Shown here piece after piece: positions 3,963-5,033 of a stretch of 5,033 bases of DNA; position 1 is the stretch's first letter; each line of letters starts with the position of its first letter. The notes under the pieces were generated by a model. That model did no database searches, was not told the DNA's origin, and worked only from the letters and a program-made list of their open reading frames with translations. The translations under genes and the position numbers were made by a program. The stretch comes from Candidatus Scybalocola fimicaballi (lineage in GTDB: Bacteria > Bacteroidota > Bacteroidia > Bacteroidales > Paludibacteraceae). The DNA lies in assembly GCA_002317115.1 (NCBI GenBank), contig DCIP01000099.1, forward strand, positions 1 through 5,033, written 5' to 3'.

Positions 3963-5033
3963 TTATTTGAATGCTGCTACGATCTTATCGAATGCGGCGT
4001 TAAGTCCGTCAACCTTCTTTCCACCAGCCTGTGCGAAGAATGGCTGGCCACCACCACCACCTTGGATCTCCTTAGCGGCGTCACGTGCGATTGCTGTTGC
4101 GTTCTTGCCTGCTGCCACAAGATCATCTGAGATTGCAAGTGTAAGTGTTGGCTTGCCTTCGTTCTGTGTTGCTCCAACGAATACAAGATTCTCCTTTACA
4201 GTGTTGCGAACCTGGAATGCGATGCTCTTTGCAAAGTCGGCATTGTACTCGCCCTTAAGCACAACCAACTTGTAGCTGCCAAGTGTTGTTGCCTGCTCGA
4301 TCATCTTGTCCTTAACAACCTGTACACGCTCCTGTAGGTATTTCTCTACCTCTTTCTTCAAACTTGCGCTCTCGTCGATTGTCTTCTTTACTGAGTTTAC
4401 AAGATTTGGTGTTCCAGGGAACATCTCCTTCAATGCTGAAACCTCGTCGAATGCACCGTTGATATAGTTTTCTGCTGCCTCACCTGAAACAGCCTCGATA
4501 CGACGTACACCTGCTGCAACTGAGCTCTCAGACAAGATCTTGATCATTCCGATCATACCTGTGCTCTTTACGTGTGTTCCACCACAAAGCTCAACTGATG
4601 GACCGTACTTAACTACACGAACCTTATCTCCGTACTTCTCACCGAACAATGCGATAGCTCCCATTGCGCGTGCCTCGTCGATTGGCATGTTTCTTGCCTC
4701 CTCAAGAGCGATATTCTCGCGAACCATCTTGTTGGCAAGTTTCTCTACCTGACGTAGCTCCTCAGAAGTCACCTTCTGGAAGTGAGAGAAGTCGAATCTC
4801 AACACTTCGCTTGACACCAATGAACCCTTCTGCTCAACGTGGCTTCCAAGCACTGTGCGTAGTGCGTAGTCAAGGATATGTGTCGCTGTATGGTTGCAAG
4901 CTGTATTCTGACGCTTCTCTGTGTCAACGTATGCGTGGAATGATGCTGTAGGATCTGAAGGCATCTTTGTTGCCAAGTGTACAGACAAGTTGTTCTCCTT
5001 CTTTGTGTCGATGATCTCAAACTTGCCCTCTGC
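3963..5033 (-). CDS. alaS: Alanyl-tRNA synthetase, C-terminal 356 residues (5' end outside window)
   Basis: This enzyme charges tRNA-Ala in the cytosol. The catalytic domain lies beyond the right edge; the reading frame is open to position 5033 with no start needed inside the window. The fragment holds the end of the beta-barrel (AEGKFEIIDTKKEN) and the editing domain, with zinc-binding HTATH (His48, His52 of the fragment) and CGGTH (Cys150, His154), all four ligands present. A charged coiled-coil linker follows (about 206-240, KKTIDESASLKKEVEKYLQE), then the C-Ala domain with its glycine-rich loop QGGGGGQPFFAQAGG (about 324-338). The stop is TAA at 3965-3963, with the shared terminator 15 bp beyond. 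The full protein is usually about 870 residues, so roughly 40 percent is seen. It is a housekeeping gene and marks the chromosomal edge of the ars locus. Nothing looks degraded. Confidence 0.97.
   Translation of the reverse strand, partial: AEGKFEIIDTKKENNLSVHLATKMPSDPTASFHAYVDTEKRQNTACNHTATHILDYALRTVLGSHVEQKGSLVSSEVLRFDFSHFQKVTSEELRQVEKLANKMVRENIALEEARNMPIDEARAMGAIALFGEKYGDKVRVVKYGPSVELCGGTHVKSTGMIGMIKILSESSVAAGVRRIEAVSGEAAENYINGAFDEVSALKEMFPGTPNLVNSVKKTIDESASLKKEVEKYLQERVQVVKDKMIEQATTLGSYKLVVLKGEYNADFAKSIAFQVRNTVKENLVFVGATQNEGKPTLTLAISDDLVAAGKNATAIARDAAKEIQGGGGGQPFFAQAGGKKVDGLNAAFDKIVAAFK

Noticed and set aside
1..5033. Search for CRISPR arrays, tRNA or rRNA genes, insertion sequences and integrase attachment sites.
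   Set aside because: No regularly spaced repeats, cloverleaf sequences, transposase-like frames or terminal inverted repeats with target duplications were seen by reading.

Overview
The window looks like a chromosomal segment of a Bacteroidales bacterium (Prevotella/Bacteroides type). Three things suggest this. Start codons lack Shine-Dalgarno sequences. A perfect match to the Bacteroidetes -7 promoter element TAnnTTTG (TATCTTTG) precedes the only plus-strand gene. The minus-strand gene set matches ars clusters known from gut Bacteroidetes. The genus call is inference only.

Layout. Positions 1-2834, read on the minus strand from right to left, hold an arsenic-resistance locus: arsR (2464-2796), then arsE-arsF-arsG-arsC packed 4 to 9 bp apart (2232 down to 371), then after 62 bp the N-terminal third of a DUF318/ArsP-type permease that runs off the left edge. 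A Rho-independent terminator follows arsR (2403-2427), so arsR appears to be its own transcription unit. Two near-identical 16-bp inverted repeats, TTCGYAAAATTACGAA, lie upstream of arsR (2819-2834) and upstream of arsE (2376-2391). They are the best candidates for ArsR operators, and each covers a possible -7 element on the minus strand. The presumed arsE leader contains a GC-rich two-hairpin block (2285-2336) that stands out from its AT-rich surroundings.

How the genes may work together. ArsC (LMW-phosphatase fold, thioredoxin-type) reduces arsenate to arsenite. ArsE is a cytosolic mini-thioredoxin (CAGC), ArsG a CcdA/DsbD-like membrane protein with one intramembrane cysteine in each half, and ArsF an exported thioredoxin-like protein (CPTC). 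Homologues of ArsEFG have been described as an export system for aromatic arsenicals. Their topology also resembles a split DsbD electron relay from cytosol to periplasm. The DUF318 permease (CSCS motif) would be an organoarsenical or arsenite exporter. ArsR carries a C-terminal cysteine cluster rather than the classical CxC of the R773-type sensor.

Positions 2989-3870 (plus strand) encode an exported, cysteine-rich protein of unknown family behind its own promoter and a 15-bp palindrome. A 21-bp perfect-stem bidirectional terminator (3901-3947) separates it from the convergent alaS, of which only the C-terminal 356 residues (editing and C-Ala domains) are inside the window. The two gaps near arsR, 2233-2463 and 2797-2988, are described by the regulatory entries; no other genes are supported.
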